Part shown: in pieces, positions 49,461-60,680 of the stretch
Layout of the letters: each line of letters opens with the position of its first letter
Position numbering within the stretch: position 1 is the stretch's first letter
The notes under the pieces: generated by a model
What the model was told of the DNA's origin: nothing
The model's input: only the letters and a program-made list of their open reading frames with translations
The model's database searches: none
Source: Polytrichum commune
Lineage: Eukaryota > Streptophyta > Polytrichopsida > Polytrichales > Polytrichaceae
Direction of reading: 5' to 3'
Length of the DNA: 64,000 nt
NCBI GenBank assembly: GCA_950295325.1
Contig: OX485803.1
Coordinates: 14,756,001-14,820,000, forward strand
Position numbers and translations under genes: made by a program

Positions 49461-52261
49461 AAGTGCACTAAATGTTGTATCTAGTGTCACATGGTATTTT
49501 ATGTCGCCGTGGTAGCTTTTCTAACGACACTTCTTATGGATAAGTTTACAAGTGTTGTCATTGGTGATTGGAAATTGGATGAAATCCACGCTAATTATTG
49601 AAACAAAACATGGTATATTCTACATCCTAACATTTATGTAATGAAATATTGTCATGAGTGATTGAAAGTTGGATGAAAAATCACTTAAGAAGTGACAATA
49701 ATCATTGCAACATTGTTAGTCTACAATGGCCCAAATTGTTCACAAGGAATGACAAAAAATATTGGGTTTACATTTAGCGTTGGTGACACTACACATACAA
49801 TTTACAACTACACTAATTATCCTAATCAATGTGTGTGGTAGCAATTCCCAAAACACACACTATTTTGCCAAATCTCAATGTAAGTGAGGGCTGAACTTTT
49901 TACTAAGAGATACAATTTTTTTGAATACATGCTCATTTACCATATATTTCAAGAAAAGTAGTGTGTGCTCTAAGGTGTTTGTAGAGTGATACAAAAATAT
50001 TATATGCAAAGTGAATAGTGCCATATAGAGCTATAACTTTCAGTGAATAGTGTTGGTGTGAATAATATTTTCAGTGAATAATGCCAAATGAAGAGTGCTT
50101 CCCAAATCTTTTGGTGACAATAGTTTCATAGCAAAAGAAAATTTGACATCACCTTCACTAAGTTCCCACACTAACTATTAGCCCTCCCTCACTAATGAGG
50201 ATATCAGTGTGTTATTGAGCAAGACAGATAGAATCGGTGGCACTAAAAAAAGTATTTAGCATAGTAATTAACTGAGTTGTCTTCAAATGTCTAGTGGGAT
50301 GTCTAGTGTGAGATTTGGCAACCTTCAAGCAAGTGTTGGGAGAGATCTGTGGGCATAACTGGTTGATATCCTAGTGTTTCCAAGTCCAACCAATTACATG
50401 TTGACATCGCTCAGTTTTTCTTCATTAAATTGGGGTGTCCTATATAAATTTCTCTAAAACTATTGGTAATTTTTTTTCCGAAGTCTTTAACTTCAGCTGA
50501 TTTGTCTCAAACTCAAGCAGTTCATATGCAACTGTATTGATTATCCTAATTAGTGCATATTACTATTTGGAGTTACGTAGTGCAATAACATCTTACTCAA
50601 GAGTCCAATTTTTACCATCAAAAGTTCAATAGGGTGTTCAAGCATTACAAAACATAAATGACTTTTGCCTGGTAAAATATTGCATTGTCACTAAGCAGTT
50701 GTAGCACTACATAACTCCAAAAGGTACCACACACTAATTAGGATAACCAGTGCAATACAATCAGGACTCTATAAGTGTTACCCCTATAAGCATTATAATT
50801 CCATGTATGTTAAGAAAATTTTACTCCCCTACAAAGACACAATTGGTAAGACTAGTGAGTGTTATGTGTTAAGTGTTATAACATGCTCTACTCGTTTCTT
50901 TGTTAATTGCACCTCTATAAGTGTTAGTTTTGAGAAAATCAAGGTAATAATATATGAGAGCATACATTTTAAACATGTAATCACATTTATCCCATTTTCT
51001 TTGCGAACAAGTCAAATATTCTTTCTTATTTAGAGATCCTTCCTCCTTGTGCACTTTCAAGCAATTTGGGAGAGGAGATGGCAAACAGAGAAGGTTTGGG
51101 AGTTGGGGTGCTTGCTAGGTGTTGTTTGCTAGTTGGGGCTTACAGTACTTGATATAGCATCTTTCAGGCGCAACAATCAGGGTCAATAATCAAACATGCG
51201 CATACACTATATGGAGTTTTTTTTTTTTTTTTTTTTTTTCCTTTTTCTTTTCAGAAAATTGCAAGTAGATTGTTAGTCAACAAGTTTATGGATCAATCAA
51301 GGGTATGGAGCCTAAATTTTATTTGATTTTTTCCTTCTTTTTTTCCCAAGATGTTGTAAACAAATTTTTTCAAGATTGTAAAAGATTGTCACTGCATTGG
51401 TTTAGATTTTCAAGTTGGAGGACGTTGTCGGGTAGAGAGGGTTCCGCCTTGGGAAAGCGCTGGGCTTCTGGCTGCAACTAGATTTTATCGGACCCGTCGA
51501 ATCTTCTGATCTTCAATCGAATCTTCCGGTCTTCAATTTCTTCAATTTCTTCTAATCTTCAACCTCTTTCCCGTCGACCTATCCTGTTGCGGCTCTATAT
51601 GGATAAAGGGTAAGGGTAGTGTGATAAGAAACCACGGGCTTCGGACGGGTAAAACGGGACGTCAGAACACGAGCTGACGTCCGAAAGATTGGCTCCTAAA
51701 CTTTCAAACCCACGGTGACCAGCAATCGCGCCTCACCAGTGGGAACGACAGAAAACAACCTTGTGGGTGATTAATCCCACTTCGTTGTCACACAGGAAAC
51801 AAATTACGATGCAGAAATGAAATGCAACTAGCCTCCAAAACCAGCTTGGAATCACACACACAAGAAAAAGACAACGTGCCACAAGCAACCACACATTCGA
51901 GTCTTGAAGCCTTCAATTCTTTAATTTGTCCGTCTTCTATGGTCGGTCGAAGTCTCAGCTCTTCTTTTAAGAACCAACAGACTTCCTTCCACTCAAACAA
52001 GCACAAATCTTGATTGCTAACTTCCAAAACAACAAGTGAGATCTCTCATGAATCACAAATCCCTCGTATTTTATTTCATATTCTTCTAAAAAACAACTCA
52101 CACCGTGAGCTTCGAATTCACTTCTCTCTCTCAACAACTTCTCTCCCACAATAATCACATGACATTTTTCCTTCACCACCTCTCCCTATCCATGCGAGAG
52201 ACAAAGTTCTCTCTTATCCTCGTCACATGGCTTCTAATCACCCATTGGTCCAAAGTAACTC
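49461..52261. other. Intergenic DNA; second copy of the 38.6-kb repeat, T tract
   Basis: 49835-50205 is a direct copy of 38558-38790 with about 100 bp of extra sequence. A run of more than 20 T lies at about 51217-51239. From 51400 to 51800 the GC content rises and TCTTCAAT-type motifs recur (51510-51570), which may be part of a retroelement. No supported gene. Confidence 0.4.
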
Positions 52262-52455
52262 AAGATAACTAAAAGACAAAAATAAACTATGAGTAAATAA
52301 AAAGGTAATCTATTTCTATCATTTGGTAAAGGTAACTAAAAGTAACTATGAGTAAACATAAAGGTAAGCAACTTCTATCCACTTCTATCCTTAGGTAATG
52401 ATAACTAAAATAAACTATGAGTAAATAAAAAAAGTAATCTACTTCTATTCTTTAT
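52262..52455. repeat. Three-copy tandem repeat, ~62 bp
   Basis: Three units share AACTATGAGTAAATAAAAA(G)GTAA followed by CTACTTCTAT and a GGTAA(A/T)GATAACTAAAA link. Confidence 0.75.
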
Positions 52456-52683
52456 TATTTTTCTCCAAGACCAAGACTCACAATGCAATATTAAATACAT
52501 ACACATCTATATAGTGTACGTATTTACATCACGACGACGTGGCAGTGGGCAACAATAACCACAACAAGGCATTCATCATTTAGTTTGCACCACACATCTA
52601 CACTTATTCTTCACGAGGCCTCAAAATTGATTTTGTACCATCCATTTATATTTTGAGCGTTTCTTTTTTAGTGGAGGCTTGCA

Positions 52684-53540
52684 ATGGGCAAGGGTAAAGA
52701 ACTCACTTTAAGGAGAAGCTAGAGATCGTTTCCCATTATGAGAACTTGGTGGCTTTAGGGATGAAAATTAATAAGAAAGCATTGACAGAGTGGGCAAATA
52801 TCAAATTTGATACTTTAGTTTCGCAGATGACTATTGGTAAAGCCTTGAAGAAAAAAAGACTCACTTACCACTATTGATGTGGGTCATTTCGCTGATTCAA
52901 TGTGCATTAGGAAGGTGCAATGTCCCGAAGTGGAGCAAGCTACTTTTAGCTGGTTTACAACAATGCAAGAGAAGATTGCAACCATATCCGATGATCTATT
53001 GGTAGTTGCAACACATCGATTCTATGCTTTGCAACCTAGAGATCCTAGTGAGAAGGAACTCTAGTTTTCACATGAGTGGGTAACCAAATTCAAGAAGAGG
53101 TTTAACATCAAGGCATACACGCATCACGGTGAAGATGCTTGTTCTGACACTTCAGTAGAGGTATTGCGGAGGATGGGGGAGATCAAAGCTATTGTATCCG
53201 AATACCATAGCAATGATGTTTTTAACATGGATGAGATGGGGTTTTTTTTTTTAAGGTTAGAGCCAAATCGAATGTTGGCTACGAGAGACTATATGGGATG
53301 AAGAAGCAAAAAAAAATGGATTATTGTGGCGTTCACTGCAAATGCTACAAGTACCATTTGCCTTCCTCCACTGATAAATAATCAGTAATTGAAGACGCGG
53401 GACTTTACATCTAGGAACATTTGCTCTCCGGAGAATTTGGGTATTAAGTGGGCTGCTAACAAGAAGGCGTGGATGACTACCGTCATTTTTTAGCAGTTTA
53501 TACTAGATTTTGATAGGAGGATTGTTGCGCACCTTTCCAT
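52684..53540 (+). pseudogene. pogo/CENP-B-type (DDE_1) transposase relic
   Basis: ATG at 52684 starts MGKGKELTL. After a one-base frame change the reading continues KEKLEIVSHYENL and WANIKFDTL, resembling the CENP-B/pogo helix-turn-helix. Further on FSHEWVTKFKKRFNIKAYT resembles the second DNA-binding domain (HTH_CENPB). VFNMDEMGFFF carries the first catalytic Asp of the DDE domain, followed by LEPNRMLATRDYMG, WIIVAFTANATST and NKKAWMT. Stops and frameshifts interrupt it (for example near 53064, 53255 and 53492), and the C-terminal catalytic residues are absent, cut off near 53540 by another repeat. This family cuts and pastes at TA. No TIRs were identified. Confidence 0.8.
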
Positions 53541-53745
53541 GAGGAGTGCCCAAAACACCATGGGCACAAGGGGGACCCCGGAGTGACACCCGGGACTTGT
53601 GGCACAATTGGTAAGAGGGCCCAAGTGATCCTTAGCCCTAGCGGCTAAGGAAAAATGTTTACGTGGCCCCAACTCTTGGTAAAGAGACAAAAGAATTCTT
53701 GACGGTGGGGTAGAGGCCCTGCCGAAAGTCCTAGAGGCTTATATG
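53541..53745. repeat. Dispersed repeat shared with 63264-63797
   Basis: The last ~105 bp (53631-53740) match 63690-63797 closely: CGGCTAAGGAAAA, CCCCAACTCTTGG, AAAGAGACAAAAG, ATTCTTGACGGTGGGGTAG, AAGTCCTAGAGGCTTA. A further match is GAGGGCCCAAGTGATCCT (53614 and 63282). It may be part of the adjoining gypsy element, but that is not shown. Confidence 0.65.
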
Positions 53746-53869
53746 GGTAAGGTGGTGTGGCCGAACCCACCCGAGGCCGAACGGCATAGTTGGTATTGGC
53801 CCAATGTGAGGGCATAGTTGCCTAGTATGGTTCTTGAGCTATGTGATGACAAATGAAGTTGATAAACAA

Positions 53870-54290
53870 ACATGAGGAAGGTCAAGGCAATCCAAGAGTG
53901 GAAGCGGCCCTTGACCCAAAGAGGGCTTAGGTCATTGCTTGGCCTAGCCAACTACTACCACTGCTTCATTTGAGACTTTTCTAAGGTTGCTAGGACCTTA
54001 TCTAACTTGTTGGAAAAATGACTATCCCAAGAGTGGGATGAGCCTTGTCACCAAGCCTTTGGGGAGCTTAAGAGCAAGTTGTCTTCACGGCCTGTGCTCA
54101 AGTTCACAGAGTTTGACAAACCTTTTGAGGCGCATACACAGCGAGTGACTTTGCCATTGGTGGATTGTTGATGCAAGATGGATGGCCATTGCATATGAGA
54201 GCATGAAGCTCAATGGTTGTGAAAGGAGACGGCCGACTCATGACAAAGAATTTTCGCCGTAGTGCATTGCTTGATAACGTGGCAACATTA
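53870..54290 (+). pseudogene. Ty3/gypsy chromovirus pol relic, left part (RT end to RNase H)
   Basis: In the plus strand the RT/RNase H connection of a gypsy polyprotein is readable with stops: EWKRPLTQRGLRSLLGLANY, DFSKVARTLSNLLEK, then QAFGELKSKL, FDKPFEAHT, and in a shifted frame GWPLAYESMKLNG-like and KEFFAVVHCL. The catalytic RT motif lies upstream and is missing. The relic stops abruptly at 54290 where the LINE begins and resumes at 59613. Confidence 0.8.
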
Positions 54291-54506
54291 GAAGAAGAAG
54301 AAGAAGAACTCCAACCCTTCTTAGGGGCCGGAGTGAATAGAGTGTCTGTTCGTAGGACATCCTTAGCCATACCCCAGGGTAGTGGCGTTGGGTGTAATAC
54401 TACTTCACCCTTTTCAGGGAGTAGACACTATGTTGTCATCAGTTAATTAGTTTTACCGGGAGAACCGGTGAAGGAGGTGAGGGGTGGGGGCAATGTGTCC
54501 TGGGAA
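54291..54506 (-). other. LINE 3' UTR with SINE-like end and (TTC)n tail
   Basis: The stretch after the LINE stop codon holds about 130 bp (54308-54440) similar to the 3' end of the SINE at 42454-42575. It then ends in a TTC repeat (minus-strand reading) directly at the target duplication. Confidence 0.8.
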
Positions 54507-55037
54507 TTAAGTATGGGTTTGTAAGTTATGGATGGGCTGTTTATTTTCAATCCGTTTTTTATGAATTAAAATTGAGTGTGCATATTGTATGGCTATTATG
54601 TTGATTTGTCTAAATGTGTTCTTAATTTGTGGAGTGGGGAGTTTGAGTTGCGTGTGTAACGCAGTCATCGAAGGGATGTGAGTAGTGGCTCTAGCACCTG
54701 ATGCCAATACAATGAGTGGGGCTACCTGCCATCCATTTGAAATGAGATTGTTAATGAGTGGTTGATATTTGGTGGTTTTTCTTTCAAGTGTTTCGGCAGG
54801 GAACCTATCATTACAGTATGTGAATTCTATGTATTGTATAGTAATTGTTGGTGTGGGTGCAACTGGTGGTGGGGAATTATATGGATGTCCAATGACGCAC
54901 AGGATGTCGGGTTTGAGTCGAGCATTGCAATGACAGCGTGGTGTGTCGCATGTACAGGGTAGCAACCATGTGGGTACTGTGTTTTCTTGAGGGGAGTCGT
55001 TGTATATGTCTGCATTCATGAGTGTATAGTGTCTCAT
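54507..55037 (-). pseudogene. LINE C-terminal restriction-like endonuclease candidate
   Basis: A 176-residue open frame ends the LINE coding region. CTCDTPRCHCNAR gives four closely spaced Cys (residues 28, 30, 35, 37). It is followed by KPDIL (Asp at 54908), QYIEFTYCNDR (Glu at 54827) and ERKTTKY (Lys at 54770), then LINNLISNGWQVAPLIVL and a C-terminal KKRIEN. A Cys knuckle followed by PD...(D/E)...K...KY is the pattern of the restriction-like endonuclease at the C-terminus of R2-type and related LINEs. The assignment is by motif order only. A different zinc-binding tail is the alternative. Confidence 0.6.
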
Positions 55038-55439
55038 AATTTTGTTGGAGATGAGAAGTTTACGGATTTCCCAGACAACTTTATTATGGCGGTTTGTGAT
55101 TAGTGCATGGATGTGTTGTTGTTTACATTTAAGAAGTACATGTAACCATGTATTTGCTTCAGGCGAGTTACATATTGGGCATGTGTGGGATGGGTATGCG
55201 GTGTTTATCCGTTATAGCCGGGTTATTCCAAAAATCATTTGATAATGCCTTGTCAATGTCATTGTTTGCAAGCCATTTGTGTAGTTGGTGTGTTTGGGAT
55301 GCCATAATTGTCAAGTTGCGCTTTTTGTCATATTTAAGGATGTATTGTCCAAGATGACGAATAGGGCCTTTATATGGTGTGGCTTGCATTGAATGCCACC
55401 AATTTTTTTTGGAGGTAATATGGCATGGGGTGGGCATGT

Positions 55440-55960
55440 TCGTAAGGTTCTTCGGCATGTATGTGGTCTAGTGTACATCCCATTTTAGCTAGTTTATCGG
55501 CTTGTTCATTCCCACTTATGTTTGCGTGGGCCTTGACTTTATGGAGTGTGGTTGTTTGTGTGCGAGTTTGTAGCATCCTAACTATAGATTCAAGTATTTT
55601 TTTGTCGGGGTGGCTGTTATGTAAGGTTGGGTGTTTTGTTTGTGTGTTGATGAGGTATAGGACGTTAAGACAATCCGTGAAGATGTGAGCAGGTTCGTTC
55701 CGATATGTGGTAGTAAGGAGGCATACGGTATGGTGTACAACCATGAGTTCTGCTCTTAGGATATTTTGGAGTCCTGGCAGCCGTTCATCGATTTTTAGAT
55801 TTTTGAAAGGATTATAGATTCCATAGCCTGTTTTTTCGCGAATCCATTGTTCTTGGGTTATTGCTTTGGGAGGTATAAATGATCCATCTGTGTAATAGCA
55901 GAGGTGCGGTTGGTATTTGAGAGGGAGGCATATGTTTTGATTGTTAAGTGGTGGGATATG
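55440..55960 (-). pseudogene. LINE RNase H domain, catalytic residues intact
   Basis: Within the 309-residue open frame at 55370-56299, the RNase H signature is complete: CYYTDGSFIPP (Asp at 55888), ILRAELMVVHH (Glu at 55750), HIFTDCLNVLYL (Asp at 55675) and KVKAHANISGNEQADKLAK (Asp at 55498). All four DEDD residues are present, with the usual HxxxxGN-x-x-A-D spacing. The domain follows the RT and precedes the endonuclease-like region. RNase H occurs in only some LINE clades (for example I, plant L1 subsets, Dualen). Confidence 0.9.
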
Positions 55961-56039
55961 AGTAGGTGGGGTCGTAATTGGGGAAGGCATATATGGGAGT
56001 TGGGACCATGTTTTATTGCGATTCACTGGGGTGTTCAAG

Positions 56040-57887
56040 GGTGTGGGGGAGGGGGGGGGGGGGGACAATTGTGTTGAATATTGAAGGTATTTGTAATGTG
56101 GTGCCGAGGATGTCCATGTGACGGACATACTCTCGCATCGCAGGAGGTGAGGTTTTATGGTGTATACATAGGACATGTATGTCTCGGCTTTCAATTCGGG
56201 GTTCGATTCGTAATTCTGGTGGTATGGTGGGTTCGTCATATGTAATGGTATCTGCTTTGAAGTGTGTGATGACATGTGAGTCCGAAAAGGGGCCTTCATG
56301 GGGATGAAGGTTGTGATACCAGTTAGGGTCTGTTGTGATGAGTATCGTCATTGTATTAGGGTCGTTTTTGGCGGCTAGGCGTGCCCAATGGAGGGCTTGG
56401 TTGGCGTCATCTTCTGTATGAGGGTGAGCATACCCGTTCCCAATCCATTTATGTTGGAACGCGGTTCCTATGGACCCGAATACTTTATCTCGAAGGTATG
56501 GGGAGGAGAATTGGCTTAAGGAGGTGGGGCATGTGACGGGTGAGGAGAAGTGTGAGTGGGTGATTTGGAATGAGTCAATGATGTGTGTAAGGATGTCGTT
56601 GGGTAATGTGTATTGGGAAAATTTGAGGGGGTCATTCTTGGGTATTTTGTATTTGTATCGTTTGTACAACCATGCGACTTCTTGTTCAAATGATTGGATG
56701 GGGGGTTCTAAATTATGTGATTGATGTGATGCGGTTTGGTATCTTTCCCATAACCATTGGAGTTGATGCTCCGGAATGGTAATTAAATGGCGCCCATCCT
56801 CGTCATATATATGTGATGCACCATGTTGGCTTTGGATTGTGGGATGGGTGTGGGCGATGTCAATATCGGGGTTGTAGTCGTTAATAGAGATGTGACATAA
56901 AGGGATGTTGTGTGTGGGGGGGGGGAATGTGTCGTGCGTCTCGTATTTGTGCTTCCTTAAAATTGGAGTTTAAAATGTGGGTAAAGTGTTGATGTTGTTT
57001 GTGAGTATAGTATTGGGTTAGGAGTAAGATGTTATGGTTAATGGTATTTTGACTTTCCCATGGGAATAAGTCCCTTTGAGGGAGTCGTTGGGGTTAATCC
57101 ATTGGCATAAATAGGATGTGTACGTTTTCATGATTTGGTTTTTATCTATGTAGGTGTGGGAGCGGTCTCTTAGTATGGAGTGTAGTGGGTAGAGGGTGGG
57201 GTTTTGTAGGATGTGTAGTGGTGTTTTCGGGTGTACTGGTGGTGGTAGTGGCGGAGGGGGGTCACTTGGATTCCGTATTCTTGGATTTATTTGATGGGGT
57301 AGTATTTTGTATGAATCTTGTAGGGTGTTTGGTAAGGCGTGCGTTGGGCAATTGTTTGGGCATTGAATTCGGCATGTTGATTCGCAAAAGAGTAGCCTTG
57401 CGTGGTCTAGAGCGGCTTTAAGTGTTTTGGTGGGTGCGTCATAGTAATATTTGAATTCGTCGTTGGACATTAATTGGGTGCCATTAGGGTGTGTTATTTG
57501 TTTAAGGTCGGTGATGTTGTGAAGGATTAATTTATGTAGGTATTTAAGAGAGGTTGTGTAGGTTAATGTGGGGATATTTTGAGAGTGTTGCATCCATTGT
57601 GTTTCAAGTGGTGTGGGAAGGAGTGGGAATTTTACGAGTGTGCTTCGTAAGTGGGCTCCGCTAGTTGTTTTGAATAAATATAATGTTCGTGTGATTGGTG
57701 ATCGGATACAATCATGTTGGGATATGCGTGGGAGGTTGAGGGATCCTCCGTGTTTGGCAAGTATGTGTGTTGTTAGTCCGGTGTAGATTTTTCCAAGTCG
57801 TCCTTTGTCATTAAGGGAGTTAATGAGTTTCTCACCTATGCATGTGATGTATGCGTTTTTTAGAGAAAATGCTTTGGTGCCAAACAT
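56040..57887 (-). pseudogene. LINE middle region with an unassigned conserved-looking block
   Basis: 57018-57887 is an open 289-residue stretch that continues the post-RT (thumb/connection) part. From about 56860 down to 56040 comes a second stretch: DGRHLITIPEHQLQWLWERY, then DKVFGSIGTAFQHKWIG, GYAHPHTEDD, ALHWARLAAKNDP, TILITTDPNWYHN, DSHVITHFKADTITYDEP. The layout (FGS...AF...W...G-Y-x-HP, then WA-x-AA, then ILI-x-x-DPNW) is reminiscent of phage-type adenine methyltransferases, where an NPP(Y/F) motif sits at the HP position, but that catalytic motif is absent. I call it unassigned. Confidence 0.55.
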
Positions 57888-58093
57888 ATTGTGAGGGAGT
57901 TAGGCGACTGCGTTCAACATACATTTTGGGAGGCCACATATAGTTTTGTGGAGGGCAATTACTCGTTTATCAAGTTTTTAATGGCGGGGAATGAATATGG
58001 GACTGCATAAAAGCTATAGGCGATGCCAGCTCTTATGACAATCATTTGTATTTTTTGTTTCATGGTGGTTGGGCACGTTAATAGGAGTTTACA

Positions 58094-59612
58094 TTATTTG
58101 ATGAGTTTGGTTGTGGTTATGTGTGTTTGGGTTTTCCATTGAAGTGATGGGACTAGGTTGATTCCAAGATATACGTATGGCTCGTGTTGACTTAGGGTAG
58201 GGATGGGTTGGTCCCTAAAGTTTATATTAGCATTTTCTAAGTGCATTTTGAAAACTTGGGGGTTAAGTTTTGATTTGTTTGGGCATCCCGTGACTGGACA
58301 TTTTGGGATGCCTAGGTCCATGCCTACTCATTCGCAATATTTGTCTAGTTTGTCTAGTTGAAGTTGTAGGGATGTTAAACTGTGGGATATTGCTGCTAAG
58401 TCGTCGGCGTAGGTTGCAGAACTGAGTTGTGTAGCGGAGGTATTAAAAGTGTATCCATTATTTCCCCGTTGTAGCCACCTAAGGAGTGGTTCGAGAAAGA
58501 TGATAAAAATGTATGGACTTAAAGTGTCTTCTTGTATAGTTCTTCATTGAATAGGTATTGGTTGTGTCTTGCCAAAGTGTTCGCCGGTAATGTGATAGTT
58601 GATTGTGAGTAGATATTTCCTACTAGGGCCACCGCATCATGTGGGTAGCCTAAGTCCTTCATAATGGCAAGGAGTCGAGCATGGTCGATAGATCCAAATG
58701 CGTTTTTGAAGTCTATGTATAGGATGTAAATATCTTGGTTGGTAAATCGTGCATCTTCTAGTGCAGCTATAATTGTTTGGAGTTGGCGGGCGGTGCATCA
58801 CTATGCTCGGAAGCCCTCTTGACTATCGTGTAGGATTTGGTATTTTCCACCGTATGCGGAGATGATGCTTATGAGGGTGCTAGTGAATAATTTATATATT
58901 GTATTAGCGAGTGCAATTGGTCGATGGTTGGTAAGGTGGTACGGGTGTCCCTTTTTGTACAAAAGTATTGTGAGGCTTGTTTTCCAAGAGTCGGGGATTT
59001 GTCTTTGCTTATAACAGTGGGTAAAGAATAGTAGGAGTAATTTGTAGAACCTAGGAGGCATGGTTTTTAGTATGACATTGGGGATTTTTTCTAGGCCATG
59101 AGTTTTCCCATTGGCCAAGTTTTTGAGGCACATGTCGTATGTTGCTTGGTCTACGTATGTGTGGAGGGGAGTAAGGGCATCACCCCGTTTTTCAATAGTG
59201 TACCCATTCAAGTCGTGCCACGGGTATTGCCTTACTCCGCATATACAGTGTTGTATGTGGTCGGGTTGAAAGTAACATGTAGGAACGGTGGGCCGATTAC
59301 TAAGTGATTGTTGAACATGGATTTCCTGGGCGATTTCTTGTGGGTTTGTAAGGATGTTATTGTATCGGTCTATGAGACAATCTAGAGGGGGGGTGTCAAT
59401 ACTTTTAAAGACTTTTCAGTTAATTGTCTTGGGGCTTTTGTCGTAGAGTTGTTGGTATTTGGATATGGCTTTTTTAATTTGAATTTTGGTATAGTCAGTC
59501 GTGATTTTGCGGGCTTTGGTTTTAGGAACCTTTGCGATTGTGGTTAGTGTTGTGATCCATGATTCGTATTCCAAAGGTGGATCAAGTGGTGGGGGTAAAG
59601 TAACGTGTGGGT
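58094..59612 (-). pseudogene. LINE reverse transcriptase domain
   Basis: RT blocks in order on the minus strand: NGKTHGLEKIPNVILK; SWKTSLTILLYKKGHPYHLT and NHRPIALANTIYKL; SQEGFRA; the motif A block YIDFKNAFGSID (58690-58716 region); a mutated IQEDTLSPYIFIIF block (a G-D-x-LSP equivalent); and the catalytic YADD at 58400-58411. Stops occur at several places (for example two adjacent ones just below 58807, and one near 58320), so this copy is inactive. Upstream (59416-59612) an N-terminal linker reads WITTLTTIAKVPKTKARKIT. Confidence 0.85.
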
Positions 59613-60680
59613 TGGCAACATTAATTGGGGTCGCACAAAGCAAAGGTCTACACGGACAATGTGACCTTGAAGTATTTTGAGACACAAGCGCAAATGAGCG
59701 CCAAGCCATTGCGGTGATACGATACCTTGGTGCTTATGCATGTGGATTTGATTCACAAACTAGATTGTGACAATGTGTTGTCGGATGCGCTAAGTAGACG
59801 GGAAGAGTTCCAAGCAATAAGAACCATCCAAACCTTATGGCTAATGTTTACTAGTGAAGGAAACTTGTGATGCAAGATTCGGGAAGGGTACATTAACTAC
59901 CCCGAAGCACAAAGGCGTAAGTACAACTTAATGCGTAACATGTAAGTACAACTTAATGCATAAGTACAGCTTAATGCTCGGCGACCTAGGAGTTCACTTT
60001 CGGGTGGCTTATGAGTGCGCTCCACCTACTAACCTAGCTCTCAAGGGGGCATATTTAACAATAGAGTTCAACCAAGACGGTGGGGACTTGGCCAAGAAGT
60101 GTGAACAAGTCTTGAAGATGACCAAATTGTTGGTGGAAAAAACCCGAAAGCGCTACGTAGAGCAAGTCAATGTTGGAAGATGCAAAATGGAGTATGAGGT
60201 GGGCCAAAAGGTGTTGTTGAATGTGAACAACTTCACCTTTCCCGAAGGCCTCACTTCAAAGTTCATGTCCAAGGTTGGAGTTCCATCGTGGAACAAGTGT
60301 TCAAGAACACGTATAAGTTGGAGTTACCGCCCGAGATCAAAGTGCATCCGACATTCCATGTCTCATTACTAAAGCCATTTACGAAAGACACCTTGTGGCC
60401 CGATTACAAGCAAGTGATTAGGCCACCTCCCGACCTTGTAAGAGGTCATTTGGAATATGAGGTATAAGGCATCCTCAAGTGTAAGAAGCCTGAGTGGATA
60501 ATTTTTTTTTAATTTTTTTTAAAAAAAAAACTTGATGAAATGGCGAGGATACCATGAGAAAGAAACCACTTGGGTAATGGCAAGAGACATGGTGAACGCC
60601 AAGGAATTGGTGGAGCACTTTGAAGAAACTAGGGCTAGAAGCTCCAATAAAAAGAAGCGTAGGCATTGATGAGGACATCA
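59613..60680 (+). pseudogene. Ty3/gypsy chromovirus pol relic, right part, with chromodomain remnant
   Basis: It resumes the split gypsy frame with KVYTDNVTLKYFETQAQMSAK and the RNase H end DNVLSDALSRREEF. Most of the integrase core is missing (a jump near 59890-59980). Then come the integrase C-terminal part (CEQVLKMTKLLVEKTRKRY, EYEVGQKVLLNV, PEGLTSKFMSK) and, in a shifted frame, YKLELPPEIKVHPTFHVSLL. A chromodomain-like end follows: LEYEV, MARYHEKETTW-like and MVNAKELVEHFEE. LTR boundaries were not found. Numerous stops make it inactive. Confidence 0.82.

Larger units (their letters stand above)
54280..59623 (-). mobile_element. 5'-truncated non-LTR retrotransposon (LINE) inserted in gypsy pol
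   Basis: The element is 54291-59612 (5322 bp) in minus orientation. The 11-bp duplication TGGCAACATTA flanks it (54280-54290 and 59613-59623). Its 3' end carries a (TTC)n tail (54291-54307). Removing it and one duplication makes the gypsy RNase H reading continuous. The coding part is one long, mutated frame series of about 1700 codons: RT, an unassigned region, RNase H and a C-terminal CCCC/PD-(D/E)XK-like region. The 5' end starts inside the coding region (upstream of RT), so any N-terminal domain is lost. The order RT-RNH-restriction-like endonuclease is not that of the usual plant L1 or RTE elements; Dualen/RandI and Utopia-type elements are the comparisons I would test. Domains are listed separately. 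Confidence 0.85.

Noticed and set aside
51788-52179. Small minus-strand ORFs (79 and 70 aa) as host genes
   Set aside because: No family similarity, overlapping frames, repeat-rich setting with retroelement-like composition nearby.
53600-53640. Second tRNA-like SINE head (TGGCACAATTGGTAAGAG)
   Set aside because: Resembles an A box, but no B box follows at the right distance and there is no tail or target duplication.
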